NCBI RefSeq assembly: GCF_007992175.1
Contig: NZ_BJZT01000001.1
Span: 1-64,000 of the forward strand
Source: Methylobacterium haplocladii
GTDB taxonomy: Bacteria; Pseudomonadota; Alphaproteobacteria; Rhizobiales; Beijerinckiaceae
DNA length: 64,000 bases
Direction: 5' to 3'
Positions 39,300-47,584 of this stretch are shown piece after piece (the stretch's first letter is position 1; each line of letters begins with the position of its first letter). The notes under the pieces are model-generated. The model was not told the DNA's origin and made no database searches. It was given only the letters and a program-made list of their open reading frames with translations. The position numbers and the translations under genes were made by a program.

Positions 39300-40292
39300 A
39301 TGCCTTGGACCAGCCTGACCCACCCGCCCGACGCGCTCGCGATCCTGTGCCTCGCGCTGGCGATCGAGGCGGCGGCCGGCTATCCGGATCGCCTCTACAG
39401 GGCGCTCGGCCACCCTGTCACCTGGATCGGTCGGCTGATCGAAGCGCTCGATGCCGGCTTCAACCGCGGAGGCGAGGCCCGGCGCCGGACGGCCGGGGTT
39501 GTCAGCTTGGCGATGCTGCTCGCGATCTGCGGGTCGGCGGCGACCGTCGTAACGGTCGTCGCGGCCTGTGCAGGCCGGCCGGGATCGCTGCTGCTCCTCG
39601 CACTCCTCGCCGCCAGCCTGCCGGCGCAGCGCAGCCTCCACGACCACGTCGCCCGCGTGGCCCGCGACCTGACGAACGGCGGGCTGGCCGGCGGCCGGCT
39701 TGCCGTCTCGATGATCGTCGGCCGTAATCCGGAGACACTGGACGAGGCCGGGATCTGCCGCGCCGCGATCGAGAGCCTCTCCGAGAATTTTTCGGATGGC
39801 GTCGTCGCGCCGGCCTTCTGGCTCGGCCTCGGCGGCCTGCCGGGCGGCGTGCTCTACAAGGCGATCAACACCGCCGACAGCATGATCGGTCACCGGACCC
39901 CGCGCCACGAAGCCTTCGGCTGGGCCTCCGCCCGCCTCGACGATCTCGTGAACCTGCCCGCATCCCGGCTTACCGCGCTGCTGCTGGTCGCTGCCGCCGC
40001 GATCCACCGCGACGCCTCGGCGCGCAGGGCGTGGCAGGCCGTGCGCCGCGACGCCCGCCACCATCGCTCGCCGAATGCCGGCTGGCCCGAGGCAGCCATG
40101 GCCGGCGCCCTCGGCCTGCGCCTCGCCGGCCCGCGGGTTTATGGCGAAACGCGTGTCGAGGATGTGTGGATGGGCGATGGTCGGCCCGAGGCCGGGCCGG
40201 TCGACGTGGAGCGGGCGTTGAGGCTCTACCGGACGGCGTGCCTGCTGCTGTTCGGCCTCGCCGGCACCGCTCTTCTCGTCATGCTAACGTGA
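39300..40292 (+). CDS. cobD: Adenosylcobinamide-phosphate synthase (CbiB/CobD)
   Basis: The 330-residue integral membrane protein shows the CbiB signatures GYPDRLYRALGHPVTWIGRLI near residue 22, VGRNPETLDEAGICRAAIESLSENFSDGVVAP near 140 and YKAINTADSMIGHR near 186. It attaches aminopropanol (phosphate) to adenosylcobyric acid in the membrane. The ATG is at 39300, only 4 bp from the cobC start on the other strand. It is followed by a converging secreted-protein gene. Confidence 0.95.
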   Translation: MPWTSLTHPPDALAILCLALAIEAAAGYPDRLYRALGHPVTWIGRLIEALDAGFNRGGEARRRTAGVVSLAMLLAICGSAATVVTVVAACAGRPGSLLLLALLAASLPAQRSLHDHVARVARDLTNGGLAGGRLAVSMIVGRNPETLDEAGICRAAIESLSENFSDGVVAPAFWLGLGGLPGGVLYKAINTADSMIGHRTPRHEAFGWASARLDDLVNLPASRLTALLLVAAAAIHRDASARRAWQAVRRDARHHRSPNAGWPEAAMAGALGLRLAGPRVYGETRVEDVWMGDGRPEAGPVDVERALRLYRTACLLLFGLAGTALLVMLT

Positions 40293-40304
40293 CGGGCGGT
40301 CCGG

Positions 40305-40775
40305 TCACAGGCAGGGGGTGACGATCGTTCCCTTCTTCTCCTTGAGGGCATCGCGCACGCTGAGGAGCGAATAGCGCTCCGACTTGTCCAGGCTCGGGTA
40401 CTCGATCGTGAACTCCGCAAGCCGGCTCGCCGAGAGCGCCTGGGCCAGATTCTGCAGCATGAGGCGGTCACCGCGCGCCGCGACCGGGCCGTAGCCGTCG
40501 GTCACGGAGAACGGAAAGCTCTTGCCGTCGATCACGACCTGGACGTCGAGGGGTTTCCCTTTGGACGCGGTGTCGGCGATGCCTTCCAGAATGATCCCTG
40601 AGCGACGCTCGTCGGTGCCGGAGCCGCAGAAGACGATGAAGTTGCCGCCGGCCTTGTTGCGGATGCTGGCTTCGACACTCCCCTGCCCGGTTCCGACGAC
40701 CCAGCGATAGTCGACGGCCGCAGCGGGCGTCGCCGCCAGGCTCGCGAGCACGACAACAGCGCATCTGAACACCAT
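40305..40775 (-). CDS. Small exported protein of unknown function
   Basis: The 156-residue product has a signal peptide (residues 1-20, FRCAVVVLASLAATPAAA). The mature part is beta-strand-like with NFIVFCGSGTDERRSGIILEG and VVIDGKSFPFSVTDGYGPV, and a terminal cysteine (TPCL) that could pair with the one in VFCGS. No family was recognised. A periplasmic location is inferred. The ATG at 40775 is used. It is 32 bp downstream of cobQ on the same strand, so it may share its transcript. Confidence 0.65.
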   Translation of the reverse strand: MVFRCAVVVLASLAATPAAAVDYRWVVGTGQGSVEASIRNKAGGNFIVFCGSGTDERRSGIILEGIADTASKGKPLDVQVVIDGKSFPFSVTDGYGPVAARGDRLMLQNLAQALSASRLAEFTIEYPSLDKSERYSLLSVRDALKEKKGTIVTPCL

Positions 40776-40807
40776 TCGATCGGACTCCCGTTCTCTTCGT
40801 CCCGACC

Positions 40808-42298
40808 CTAGCTCGACCTTCCAGGGTCTGCGACAGGTCGAACGCTCGCCAGCGCCAGCAATCCATCGCAATCCAGATGCGTTTCGAGGTGGTCCGCGAA
40901 CGCGTCGAGCACGGTCTCGATGCCGGCTTCGTAGGACGCGCCGGCGGACACGGCGCCGATCCGCGTCAGCCATGCCGCCCGCTGGGCATCGTCGGAAAAC
41001 AATCCGTGGACGTAAGTGCCGAACACCCGGCCGTCGGCGGAAACGGCCCCATCGGCCCGGCCATCGGCGAAGCGCAGCAGCGGGCGGGCAGCATCCGGCC
41101 CGTCCGTATCACCGACATGCATCTCGTAGCCGCTGAACGGCACCCCGTCCGGCTCGCTGGTGCCGGTGACGGCGACGAGGCGTTTGGCTGCCGTCATCAC
41201 GGTCTCGATGTCGAGGAGCCCGAGACCCGCGATCGTTCGCGGTTCGCCCTCGATGCCGTCCGGATCGGCGATGCGGCTGCCCAGCATCTGGAAGCCGCCG
41301 CAGAGACCGAGCACGCGGCCGCCCCGGCGGACATGCGCACGGATGTCGATGTCCCAGCCCTGCGCCTGCACGAACAGGAAATCGTCGATCGTCGTCTTCG
41401 AGCCTGGCAGCAGCACGAGGTCGGCTCCGGCTGGGATCGGTTCGCCCGGGCGCACCCAGACCACTTCGACGCGCGGCTCCTGCCGGAGCGGATCGAGATC
41501 GTCGAAATTCGCGATATGCGGCAGCATGGGTACCGCAACGACGGCGCCTTGCCCTATCCGTGCAATCGGCGGCGCGAGCGCCATCGCGTCCTCGGCCGGT
41601 AAACGCCCCGCGGCGTGGAAATGCGGCACCAGCCCGAACGGCGTCCAGCCGGTGGCCGTCGCGATCATCGCCATGCCGTCCGCAAACAGCGTCGGGTCGC
41701 CGCGAAACCGGTTGACGATGAAGCCGCGGATCATGGCGGCATCGTCGGGCTCGAGCACGGCCCGTGTGCCGACCAGACTGGCGATGACGCCACCGCGGTC
41801 GATGTCGCCGACGAGCACCACCGGCGTGCCCGTCGCGCGCGCAAAGCCCATATTGGCGATGTCGCCCCGGCGCAGGTTGATCTCGGCGGGCGAGCCGGCC
41901 CCCTCGACGAGCACGATGTCGGCCTCGCCCTCGAGATGCTCGAAGCTCTCGATCACCGAGGCGAGCAGGCGCGGCTTCCAGCTCTGATACTCCCGTGCCT
42001 TGGCGGTGCCGACCATCCGCCCCTGCACGATCACCTGCGCGCCGACATCGCTCTGTGGCTTCAGCAGCACCGGATTCATGTGAACGGAGGGCGGGACCCG
42101 CGCGGCCCGCGCCTGCAGTGCCTGCGCCCGGCCGATCTCGCCGCCGTCTGCGGTCACGGCCGCGTTGTTCGACATGTTCTGAGGCTTGAATGGCCGGACC
42201 CGCAGGCCTCGACGGGTAAACACACGCGCCAGCCCGGCGACGATCAGCGACTTGCCGACGTCGGAACCCGTGCCTTGGATCATGAGGGCACGCGTCAT
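40808..42298 (-). CDS. cobQ: Cobyric acid synthase
   Basis: The 496-residue glutamine-dependent amidotransferase amidates four side chains of adenosylcobyrinate a,c-diamide. The N-terminal dethiobiotin synthetase-like domain begins [21 protein letters not shown] and has [15 protein letters not shown]. The C-terminal amidotransferase domain has [10 protein letters not shown] with the nucleophile Cys near residue 328, and [16 protein letters not shown] near 423. The ATG is at 42298. It is 126 bp after cobO. Confidence 0.97.
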   Translation of the reverse strand: MTRALMIQGTGSDVGKSLIVAGLARVFTRRGLRVRPFKPQNMSNNAAVTADGGEIGRAQALQARAARVPPSVHMNPVLLKPQSDVGAQVIVQGRMVGTAKAREYQSWKPRLLASVIESFEHLEGEADIVLVEGAGSPAEINLRRGDIANMGFARATGTPVVLVGDIDRGGVIASLVGTRAVLEPDDAAMIRGFIVNRFRGDPTLFADGMAMIATATGWTPFGLVPHFHAAGRLPAEDAMALAPPIARIGQGAVVAVPMLPHIANFDDLDPLRQEPRVEVVWVRPGEPIPAGADLVLLPGSKTTIDDFLFVQAQGWDIDIRAHVRRGGRVLGLCGGFQMLGSRIADPDGIEGEPRTIAGLGLLDIETVMTAAKRLVAVTGTSEPDGVPFSGYEMHVGDTDGPDAARPLLRFADGRADGAVSADGRVFGTYVHGLFSDDAQRAAWLTRIGAVSAGASYEAGIETVLDAFADHLETHLDCDGLLALASVRPVADPGRSS

Positions 42299-42424
42299 AG
42301 GGCCTCTGTGTGAAAGCGAAGACTTCGCGTGAGCCCCCTGCTCTCCTGTGCTCGGGAGGACAGAAGGCCGTTCGGGGGCGCTCCCCTTATCATCCGGGAG
42401 CCGAATGACCCATCGGCGTTTCCC

Positions 42425-43027
42425 TCAGAACTCGATCCCCTCCTGCGCCTTCACGCCTGCCGAGAAGTGGTGTTTCACGCTCCCCATCTCGGTAACGAGG
42501 TCGGCGGCCTCGATCAGCGCCGGCTTGGCGTTGCGGCCGGTCACGACGACGTGGAGATCCGGCCGGCGGGCGCGGAAGGCGGCGACGACCGTCCCCAGGT
42601 CGAGGTAGTCGTAGCGTAGCGCGATGTTGAGTTCGTCGAGGATGACGAGCCGGATGCTCGTATCGGCCATCAGGCGCTGTGCCTCGGCCCAGGCATGCTC
42701 GGCGGCGGCGATATCGCGGGCCTTGTCCTGGGTCTCCCAAGTGAAACCCTCGCCAAGGGTGTGCCAGTCGATCTGGTCGCCGAACGCCTTGATCGCGTGC
42801 TTCTCGCCGGTGTCCCACGCGCCTTTGATGAACTGCACCACGCCCACGCGCCAGCCGCGGCCGAGGGCCCGCAGCATCAGGCCCCAAGCCGCCGTCGACT
42901 TACCCTTGCCGGGACCGGTATGGACGATGAGCAGACCCTTCTCGATGGTCTTTTCCGCGACCTCGGCGTCCTGCACAGCCTTGCGTTTCCCCATCTTTTC
43001 GCGATGGCGGGCTTCGTCGTCGCTCAT
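42425..43027 (-). CDS. cobO: Cob(I)yrinic acid a,c-diamide adenosyltransferase
   Basis: The 200-residue protein has a P-loop GPGKGKSTAAWGLMLRALG near residue 38, GVVQFIKGAWDTGE near 62, DELNIALRYDYLD near 131 and an end HFSAGVKAQEGIEF, all diagnostic of CobO/CobA/BtuR. It attaches the 5'-deoxyadenosyl group to cobalt. The ATG at 43027 overlaps the cobU stop by 4 bp. Confidence 0.96.
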   Translation of the reverse strand: MSDDEARHREKMGKRKAVQDAEVAEKTIEKGLLIVHTGPGKGKSTAAWGLMLRALGRGWRVGVVQFIKGAWDTGEKHAIKAFGDQIDWHTLGEGFTWETQDKARDIAAAEHAWAEAQRLMADTSIRLVILDELNIALRYDYLDLGTVVAAFRARRPDLHVVVTGRNAKPALIEAADLVTEMGSVKHHFSAGVKAQEGIEF

Positions 43028-43566
43028 GCGGAGGCTCCAGGATTCTCGGGAGAGGGTTTGACGGTCAGCGGCAGGCCCGCGACCATGAAGACGACGCGGT
43101 CGGCCTGGTGCGCCAGCCGTTGGTGCAGCCGCCCGGCCTCGTCGCGGAAGCGGCGGCCGAGGGCATTGTCCGGCACGATGCCGAGGCCGACTTCGTTCCC
43201 GACAAGCACCAGCGGACCGCGCGCGGCAGCGCACGCGTCGAGGAGCCCGTCGACGGCGGCCGGCAGGTCGGCTTCGGCGAGCATCACGTTGGTCAGCCAG
43301 AGCGTCAGGCAGTCGACGAGCACCGGGCCATGCGCGGCGGCGACAGCCTGAGCCAGGGCCAGCGGCACGTCCTGCGTGCTCCAGCCTTCAGGCCGCCGCT
43401 CGCGATGAAGGGCGATCCGCGCGCGCATCTCGTCGTCCCAGGCCTGTGCCGTGGCGAGATAGAGCCACGGGCCGGGGACGGCCTCGATCAACGCTTCCGC
43501 GTAGCGACTCTTGCCGGAACGGGCGCCGCCAAGCACCAGAGTCATGCGAGGGGCGGTTGCAGTCAT
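43024..43566 (-). CDS. cobU: Adenosylcobinamide kinase / adenosylcobinamide-phosphate guanylyltransferase
   Basis: The 180-residue bifunctional enzyme (CobP in Pseudomonas naming) has the P-loop LVLGGARSGKSRYAE at residues 10-24, ALHRERRPEGWST near 52, LVDCLTLWLTNVM near 83 and LVGNEVGLGIVPDN near 120. It activates cobinamide with GTP for lower-ligand attachment. The ATG is at 43566. It heads the cobU-cobO-cobQ group. Confidence 0.95.
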   Translation of the reverse strand: MTATAPRMTLVLGGARSGKSRYAEALIEAVPGPWLYLATAQAWDDEMRARIALHRERRPEGWSTQDVPLALAQAVAAAHGPVLVDCLTLWLTNVMLAEADLPAAVDGLLDACAAARGPLVLVGNEVGLGIVPDNALGRRFRDEAGRLHQRLAHQADRVVFMVAGLPLTVKPSPENPGASA

Positions 43567-43626
43567 CCGCCTCCCTTGCCGTGCGCGGACCCGAAGGTCA
43601 AAGCGGATCGTTCGTGGTGCGCGAGC

Positions 43627-44544
43627 TCACTGCGCGGCGCTGTTGCGCCTCACCGAGACGCGGTTCGGCACCTGATCCGGCTCCGGCCGCCAGAGTGGGA
43701 CGAGGACGCGCAGCCAGGCGCGGGTCTCCTCTCCGCCAAGGTTGCGCTGGGCGATGTCGCGGGTGACGAACGTCTGGATGGTGAATTTGTCGAACGCATA
43801 GCCGACGAGGCCGCCTACCGCGACCTGTCCGACATGCCGGTAGCCCAACCGGCCGGTCGGCAGATCGGTCGAGCCGAATGCGACGGCACCGGCCTGCCAT
43901 TTGCCGAAGCGCTTGGTCGCGGTCAGGTCGAGGTTCATGTAGTCGGAATAGAACACGCCGGTCGGCGAGATGTCGTCAAGCATCGTGCCGTAATGGAGGT
44001 TGGCCGTCAGGTTCCAGCCATCGCCGACGTAGCTGATCGCGAAGCGTTGGGCGATCGAGGCCGATCGGAGGGCGAAGAGCGTATCGCTCGGCCAGAAGCC
44101 GCCAAGGAAGTAGCTGACGCCGAGATTGTCGCCGATCTTCCAGGCGACTTGGGCCGTCGTCAACGGCTGCGCGAGACCCGCCTGCCATGGCCCCTCCTGC
44201 GGGCTGACAGCGTTGAACGGAAACGATTGGATGAACCGCAGCTGCCCTCCCAGCACGGTCCAGGGTGTCGCCCAGAGAAAGACGGCCAGGTTGTTGTTGC
44301 CCTGGTTGTCCCGCGGCAGCGTCCCGCGCTCGGCAAAACTCGATGTCACGTTCATCTGGACGCCGGTCGGAACCTGCCAGCCCGTCGGCAGGCCGACGGT
44401 GATGCCCGGCAGCGCGGCGGACCGCGCCAGGGCTGCGGAGGGCAGGAGCGCAGCACACAAAGCGGCGGCACGGAGAAGATTTATATCGACCCGCCGCTTC
44501 GCAACAGCCTCTTGCTCTATGAAAGCTTGCTTAGCCAAATTCAT
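43627..44544 (-). CDS. Outer-membrane transporter of the phenol MetA-like family
   Basis: The 305-residue exported protein has a signal peptide near residues 22-42 (NLLRAAALCAALLPSAALA). The rest is a run of amphipathic beta strands typical of an outer-membrane barrel, with GLPTGWQVPTGVQMNVTSSF, LTANLHYGTMLDD and a conserved GYAFDKFTIQTFVTRDI. This fits the MetA-pathway-of-phenol-degradation-like family (COG4313). The substrate is unknown. The first 20 codons are unusually AT-rich. The gene diverges from the B12 riboswitch operon, and its 60-bp separation from cobU suggests it may be cotranscribed with that cluster. Confidence 0.75.
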   Translation of the reverse strand: MNLAKQAFIEQEAVAKRRVDINLLRAAALCAALLPSAALARSAALPGITVGLPTGWQVPTGVQMNVTSSFAERGTLPRDNQGNNNLAVFLWATPWTVLGGQLRFIQSFPFNAVSPQEGPWQAGLAQPLTTAQVAWKIGDNLGVSYFLGGFWPSDTLFALRSASIAQRFAISYVGDGWNLTANLHYGTMLDDISPTGVFYSDYMNLDLTATKRFGKWQAGAVAFGSTDLPTGRLGYRHVGQVAVGGLVGYAFDKFTIQTFVTRDIAQRNLGGEETRAWLRVLVPLWRPEPDQVPNRVSVRRNSAAQ

Positions 44545-44821
44545 TCCTGTTACGCTGGAGGCTGGGAGCGCACAGAATCTGAAATTTCGAGCGCATGTAC
44601 TTTTTTAATTGATGATATGTTAAGTGTAAATTTTGTATATTCGTCACATATCTTCTGTTTTACGAACGACGGCCAACCCTGCGGGGACGAAATCCCGACA
44701 TGAAACGTGCGCGCCCAGTGGTGCCGCGCCCTCGCCACCCGCGCTCTTTCGGCGGGCGGCGCGCGGGAACGGCCCTGGGGATCGTTGTGCGCGCGCCCGC
44801 GAGCGGTTATGGAGAGGCGGA
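44545..44821. other. Divergent promoter region with an AT-rich tract
   Basis: This is the spacer between the MetA-like gene and the B12 riboswitch. Positions 44575-44690 are strikingly AT-rich (for example TTTTTTAATTGATGATATG) in a window otherwise GC-rich. The right part returns to high GC. No gene was seen. It must hold the promoters for both directions. Confidence 0.5.
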
Positions 44822-45043
44822 CGGTGCCCTGGAGACGGGGTGAAAAGGGAATGCGGTGAGAGGTTCGCCTCGAACCCGCGGCTGCCCCCGCAACTGTGAG
44901 CGGCGAGTTTCTGCCAGAATCCACTGGACTTGAGCATTTCCAGACGGAGTGAACCCCGGTTCGTCGTCCGAGAATGCGGCAAGGCAAGTCCGGGAAGGCG
45001 GCAGGCGCATCGACCCGCGAGCCAGGAGACCTGCCGTCCCCCG
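44822..45043 (+). promoter_or_regulatory. Cobalamin (AdoCbl) riboswitch
   Basis: The conserved elements appear in order: GGTGCCCTGGAGACGGGGTGAAAAGGGAAT at the 5' end (44823 onward), CCCCGCAACTGTGAGCGGC near 44887, CGGGAAGGCGGC near 44990, and the B12 box GCCAGGAGACCTGCCG at 45021-45036. It precedes cbtB by 43 bp. When adenosylcobalamin is bound it should reduce expression of the cobalt-uptake and cobalamin operon. Because the spacing to cbtB is short, control of translation start is likely. Confidence 0.95.
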
Positions 45044-45085
45044 TTTTCTCGATGCCGCCGGCGGGGCGGCCGGAGTGTTTGCAAG

Positions 45086-45265
45086 ATGTCCACGACCACC
45101 GCTTCCACCCAGACCTCTGCCTCCGCCAGCGAGAGCACCCGCGCGATCGTGATCGCAGTCCTGCTAGGTCTCGGTCTCGTGTTCATGACGGGCTTCGCCC
45201 CGGCCATGGCCCTGCACAACGCCGCGCACGATTTCCGGCACACGCAGAACTTCCCCTGTCACTGA
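45086..45265 (+). CDS. cbtB: Cobalt transporter subunit CbtB
   Basis: The 59-residue protein has one membrane helix (AIVIAVLLGLGLVFMTGFAPAM) and then a His-rich end, ALHNAAHDFRHTQNFPCH, the hallmark of CbtB. It is predicted to work with CbtA in cobalt uptake. The ATG at 45086 follows the riboswitch closely. cbtA begins 127 bp downstream. Confidence 0.93.
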   Translation: MSTTTASTQTSASASESTRAIVIAVLLGLGLVFMTGFAPAMALHNAAHDFRHTQNFPCH

Positions 45266-45392
45266 CGGAACCGGAAGGCTGCCCGGTCCCGCTGGATCGG
45301 TGCGCGCAGCTCCCCTCTCGTTCTGACGCGCACCCCTGCGCAGAAGCGGCATCCGCTTCGGCGCGGAGCGCACTCATGCCGGACAGCCCATC

Positions 45393-46145
45393 ATGATCAT
45401 CCGATTGCTGTCGGCGGCCTTGGTCGCCGGCTTTCTTGCGGCCGTCGTCGCGACGGGCCTGCAATTCGCCCTGACCTCGCCGCTGATCCTCAAGGCGGAA
45501 GTCTACGAGGAGCAGGCCGGCAAGCAGGCATCGTTGTCGTCGCCTTTCGCCCGCCTCATCATGCCGGCTCACGGCGACGCGCACGGCCACGGCGATCCTG
45601 GCGCTGCGCAAGAGTGGGAGCCGAGTCCCGGGCTCGAGCGCATGGCCTATACCGGTCTTGCAACCCTCGTCGGTGGAGTCGGCTACGCGCTGCTGCTTGG
45701 TGCGGTCATGCTGGCACTGAAGCGAGAGCCTTCCCCCGAGACCGGACTTGCCCTCGGTATCGCCGGATTTCTCACGGTGGCGCTCGCGCCGGCGATAGGC
45801 CTGCCGCCGGAATTACCCGGCATGGCTTCCGCGGCGCTCGGCGTGCGTCAGGCCTGGTGGCTGATGACCGTCGTGGCCACCGGCCTCGGTCTCTATCTCA
45901 TCGCGGTGCGGCGCGTGCCGCTCACGATCGCCGGCGGTATCGTGCTCATCGTGGCTCCGCATCTGGCCGGTGCGCCGCTCGTCGTCGATACGGATTCGAA
46001 GTTGCCGGCAGCCTACGCCGCGCAGTTCGCGGCGCGCTCCCTCGGCGTCAGCCTGATTTTCTGGGCGGTGATCGGGTTGGCCTATGGCTGGGCCTGGCGG
46101 CTGTTCGGCGAGGCGGCTTCGTCCGGGAACCGCTCGCATGCCTGA
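45393..46145 (+). CDS. cbtA: Cobalt transporter subunit CbtA
   Basis: The 250-residue membrane protein has about five to six helices. The first is RLLSAALVAGFLAAVVATGL, and between helices 1 and 2 lies a His-rich loop, MPAHGDAHGHGDPGA, that could bind cobalt. Later helices include GLATLVGGVGYALLLGAVM and SLGVSLIFWAVIGLAYGWA. It matches the CbtA family, found with B12 riboswitches. The ATG is at 45393. The end overlaps the DUF1636 gene by 8 bp. Confidence 0.93.
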   Translation: MIIRLLSAALVAGFLAAVVATGLQFALTSPLILKAEVYEEQAGKQASLSSPFARLIMPAHGDAHGHGDPGAAQEWEPSPGLERMAYTGLATLVGGVGYALLLGAVMLALKREPSPETGLALGIAGFLTVALAPAIGLPPELPGMASAALGVRQAWWLMTVVATGLGLYLIAVRRVPLTIAGGIVLIVAPHLAGAPLVVDTDSKLPAAYAAQFAARSLGVSLIFWAVIGLAYGWAWRLFGEAASSGNRSHA

Positions 46146-46542
46146 CCAGTCCGGCCTCAGCGAGGCGGTCCTCTACGTCTGCACGACTTGCCGTGCATCG
46201 GGCGATGCCTCCACGCGAACCGCCGGCGCACGGCTGCTCACGGCGCTTCGAGATCAGGCAGCCGATATGGCCCCGGAACTTCGGGTCGAGGGCATCCCAT
46301 GCCTCTCGGTTTGCAAGCGGCCTTGTACGGTCGCCGTCGCCTCGCCCGGCCGCTGGACCTACGTCTACGGCGACCTCGATGCCGACGCCTCGGCCGCCAC
46401 GATCCTCGCCGGCATCGGCCTCTATGCCGGCACCGAGGACGGCATCGTGCCCTGGCGCGAGCGGCCGGAGGCCTTCCGCAAGGGCGTCGTCGCCCGCATC
46501 CCGCCGCTCGCGAGCGCGCAACCCGACACGGACGCATCATGA
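46138..46542 (+). CDS. DUF1636 cysteine-rich metal-binding protein
   Basis: The 134-residue protein has a thioredoxin-like ferredoxin pattern: LYVCTTCRASGD near residue 12 and GIPCLSVCKRPCTVAVA near 52. The four or five cysteines could bind an Fe-S cluster or cobalt. DUF1636 genes recur in cobalt/cobalamin loci, and this one overlaps cbtA by 8 bp and cobW by 4 bp. A role in cobalt handling is inferred from context only. The ATG is at 46138. Confidence 0.85.
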   Translation: MPDQSGLSEAVLYVCTTCRASGDASTRTAGARLLTALRDQAADMAPELRVEGIPCLSVCKRPCTVAVASPGRWTYVYGDLDADASAATILAGIGLYAGTEDGIVPWRERPEAFRKGVVARIPPLASAQPDTDAS

Positions 46543-47573
46543 GCATCGTCGAAAAGATTCCCTGCACCATCATCACCGGCTTCCTCGGAGCCGGAAAAAC
46601 GACGCTCGTGCGCCACGTGATGGAGCGCTCGGCCGGCCGGCGGCTCGCCATCATCGTCAACGAATTCGGCGATCTCGGCTTCGACGGCTCGTTCCTCGCC
46701 TCTTGCGGAATCGAGGGATGCAACGAGGATTCGGTGGTGGAGCTGCCGAACGGCTGCATCTGCTGCACGGTCGCCGACGATTTCGTGCCGGCGCTGAACA
46801 CCCTGCTCGACCGGGCCGACCCGCCCGAGCACATCCTGATCGAGACCTCGGGCCTCGCGCTGCCGAAACCCCTGGTGCAGGCCTTCCAGTGGCCGGCGAT
46901 CCGCTCGCGCGTCACCGTCGACGGCGTGATCGCGGTGGTCGATGCGCCGGCCGTGGCCGCCGGGTTCTTCGCCGAGGATCCGACCGCGCTCGCCAACCAG
47001 CGCGCCGCCGATCAGGCCGTGGACCACGACAACCCGCTCGAGGAGGTGTTCGAGGACCAGATCCTCTGCGCCGATCTCGTCGTCATGAACAAGGCCGACC
47101 TGATCGACGCGGCCGCCCGCGACAAGGTCCGCGCGGAAATCCTCGAACACCTGCCCCGTGCCGTAAAGATCGTCGAGACCGAGCACGGCCGCATCGATCC
47201 GCGCGTGCTCCTCGGCATGCAGGCTGCCGCCGAGGACGACCTCGACGCCCGCCCCTCGCATCACGGCGAGGGTGAGGACCATGACCACGACGACTTCGAG
47301 TCCGTGGCCATGGCTATCGCCGACACGAAGACCGCCGAAGATCTCGCCGCCCGCGTCGCCAAGGCGGCCGAGATTCCCGGCGTGCTCCGCATCAAGGGTT
47401 TCGCAGACGTCACCGGCAAGCCGATGCGCCTTGTCGTCCAGGGCGTCGGCCGCCGCATCGCCCATCACTACGACCGCCCGTGGAAGCCGAGCGAGCAGCG
47501 AGATGGCAAGCTGGTGGTGATCGGGCTGAAAGGGTTTGACCAGGCAGCCGTCGCGGCGGCCCTGGCGGGATGA
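46539..47573 (+). CDS. cobW: CobW family GTP-dependent metallochaperone
   Basis: The 344-residue G3E GTPase has the P-loop TGFLGAGKTTLVRHVM at residues 14-29, the metal-binding motif NGCICCTV near 70, ETSGLALPKP near 102 and VMNKADLID near 183. A His/Asp-rich loop (SHHGEGEDHDHDD) precedes the C-terminal CobW_C domain. It probably delivers cobalt to the chelatase. The ATG at 46539 overlaps the DUF1636 stop (ATGA). cobN follows after 11 bp. Confidence 0.94.
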   Translation: MSIVEKIPCTIITGFLGAGKTTLVRHVMERSAGRRLAIIVNEFGDLGFDGSFLASCGIEGCNEDSVVELPNGCICCTVADDFVPALNTLLDRADPPEHILIETSGLALPKPLVQAFQWPAIRSRVTVDGVIAVVDAPAVAAGFFAEDPTALANQRAADQAVDHDNPLEEVFEDQILCADLVVMNKADLIDAAARDKVRAEILEHLPRAVKIVETEHGRIDPRVLLGMQAAAEDDLDARPSHHGEGEDHDHDDFESVAMAIADTKTAEDLAARVAKAAEIPGVLRIKGFADVTGKPMRLVVQGVGRRIAHHYDRPWKPSEQRDGKLVVIGLKGFDQAAVAAALAG

Positions 47574-47584
47574 TATAGAGGCCT

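Noticed and set aside
44644..45243. 199-residue minus-strand ORF across the riboswitch region
   Set aside because: It overlaps the conserved B12 riboswitch and cbtB and looks like shadow sequence.
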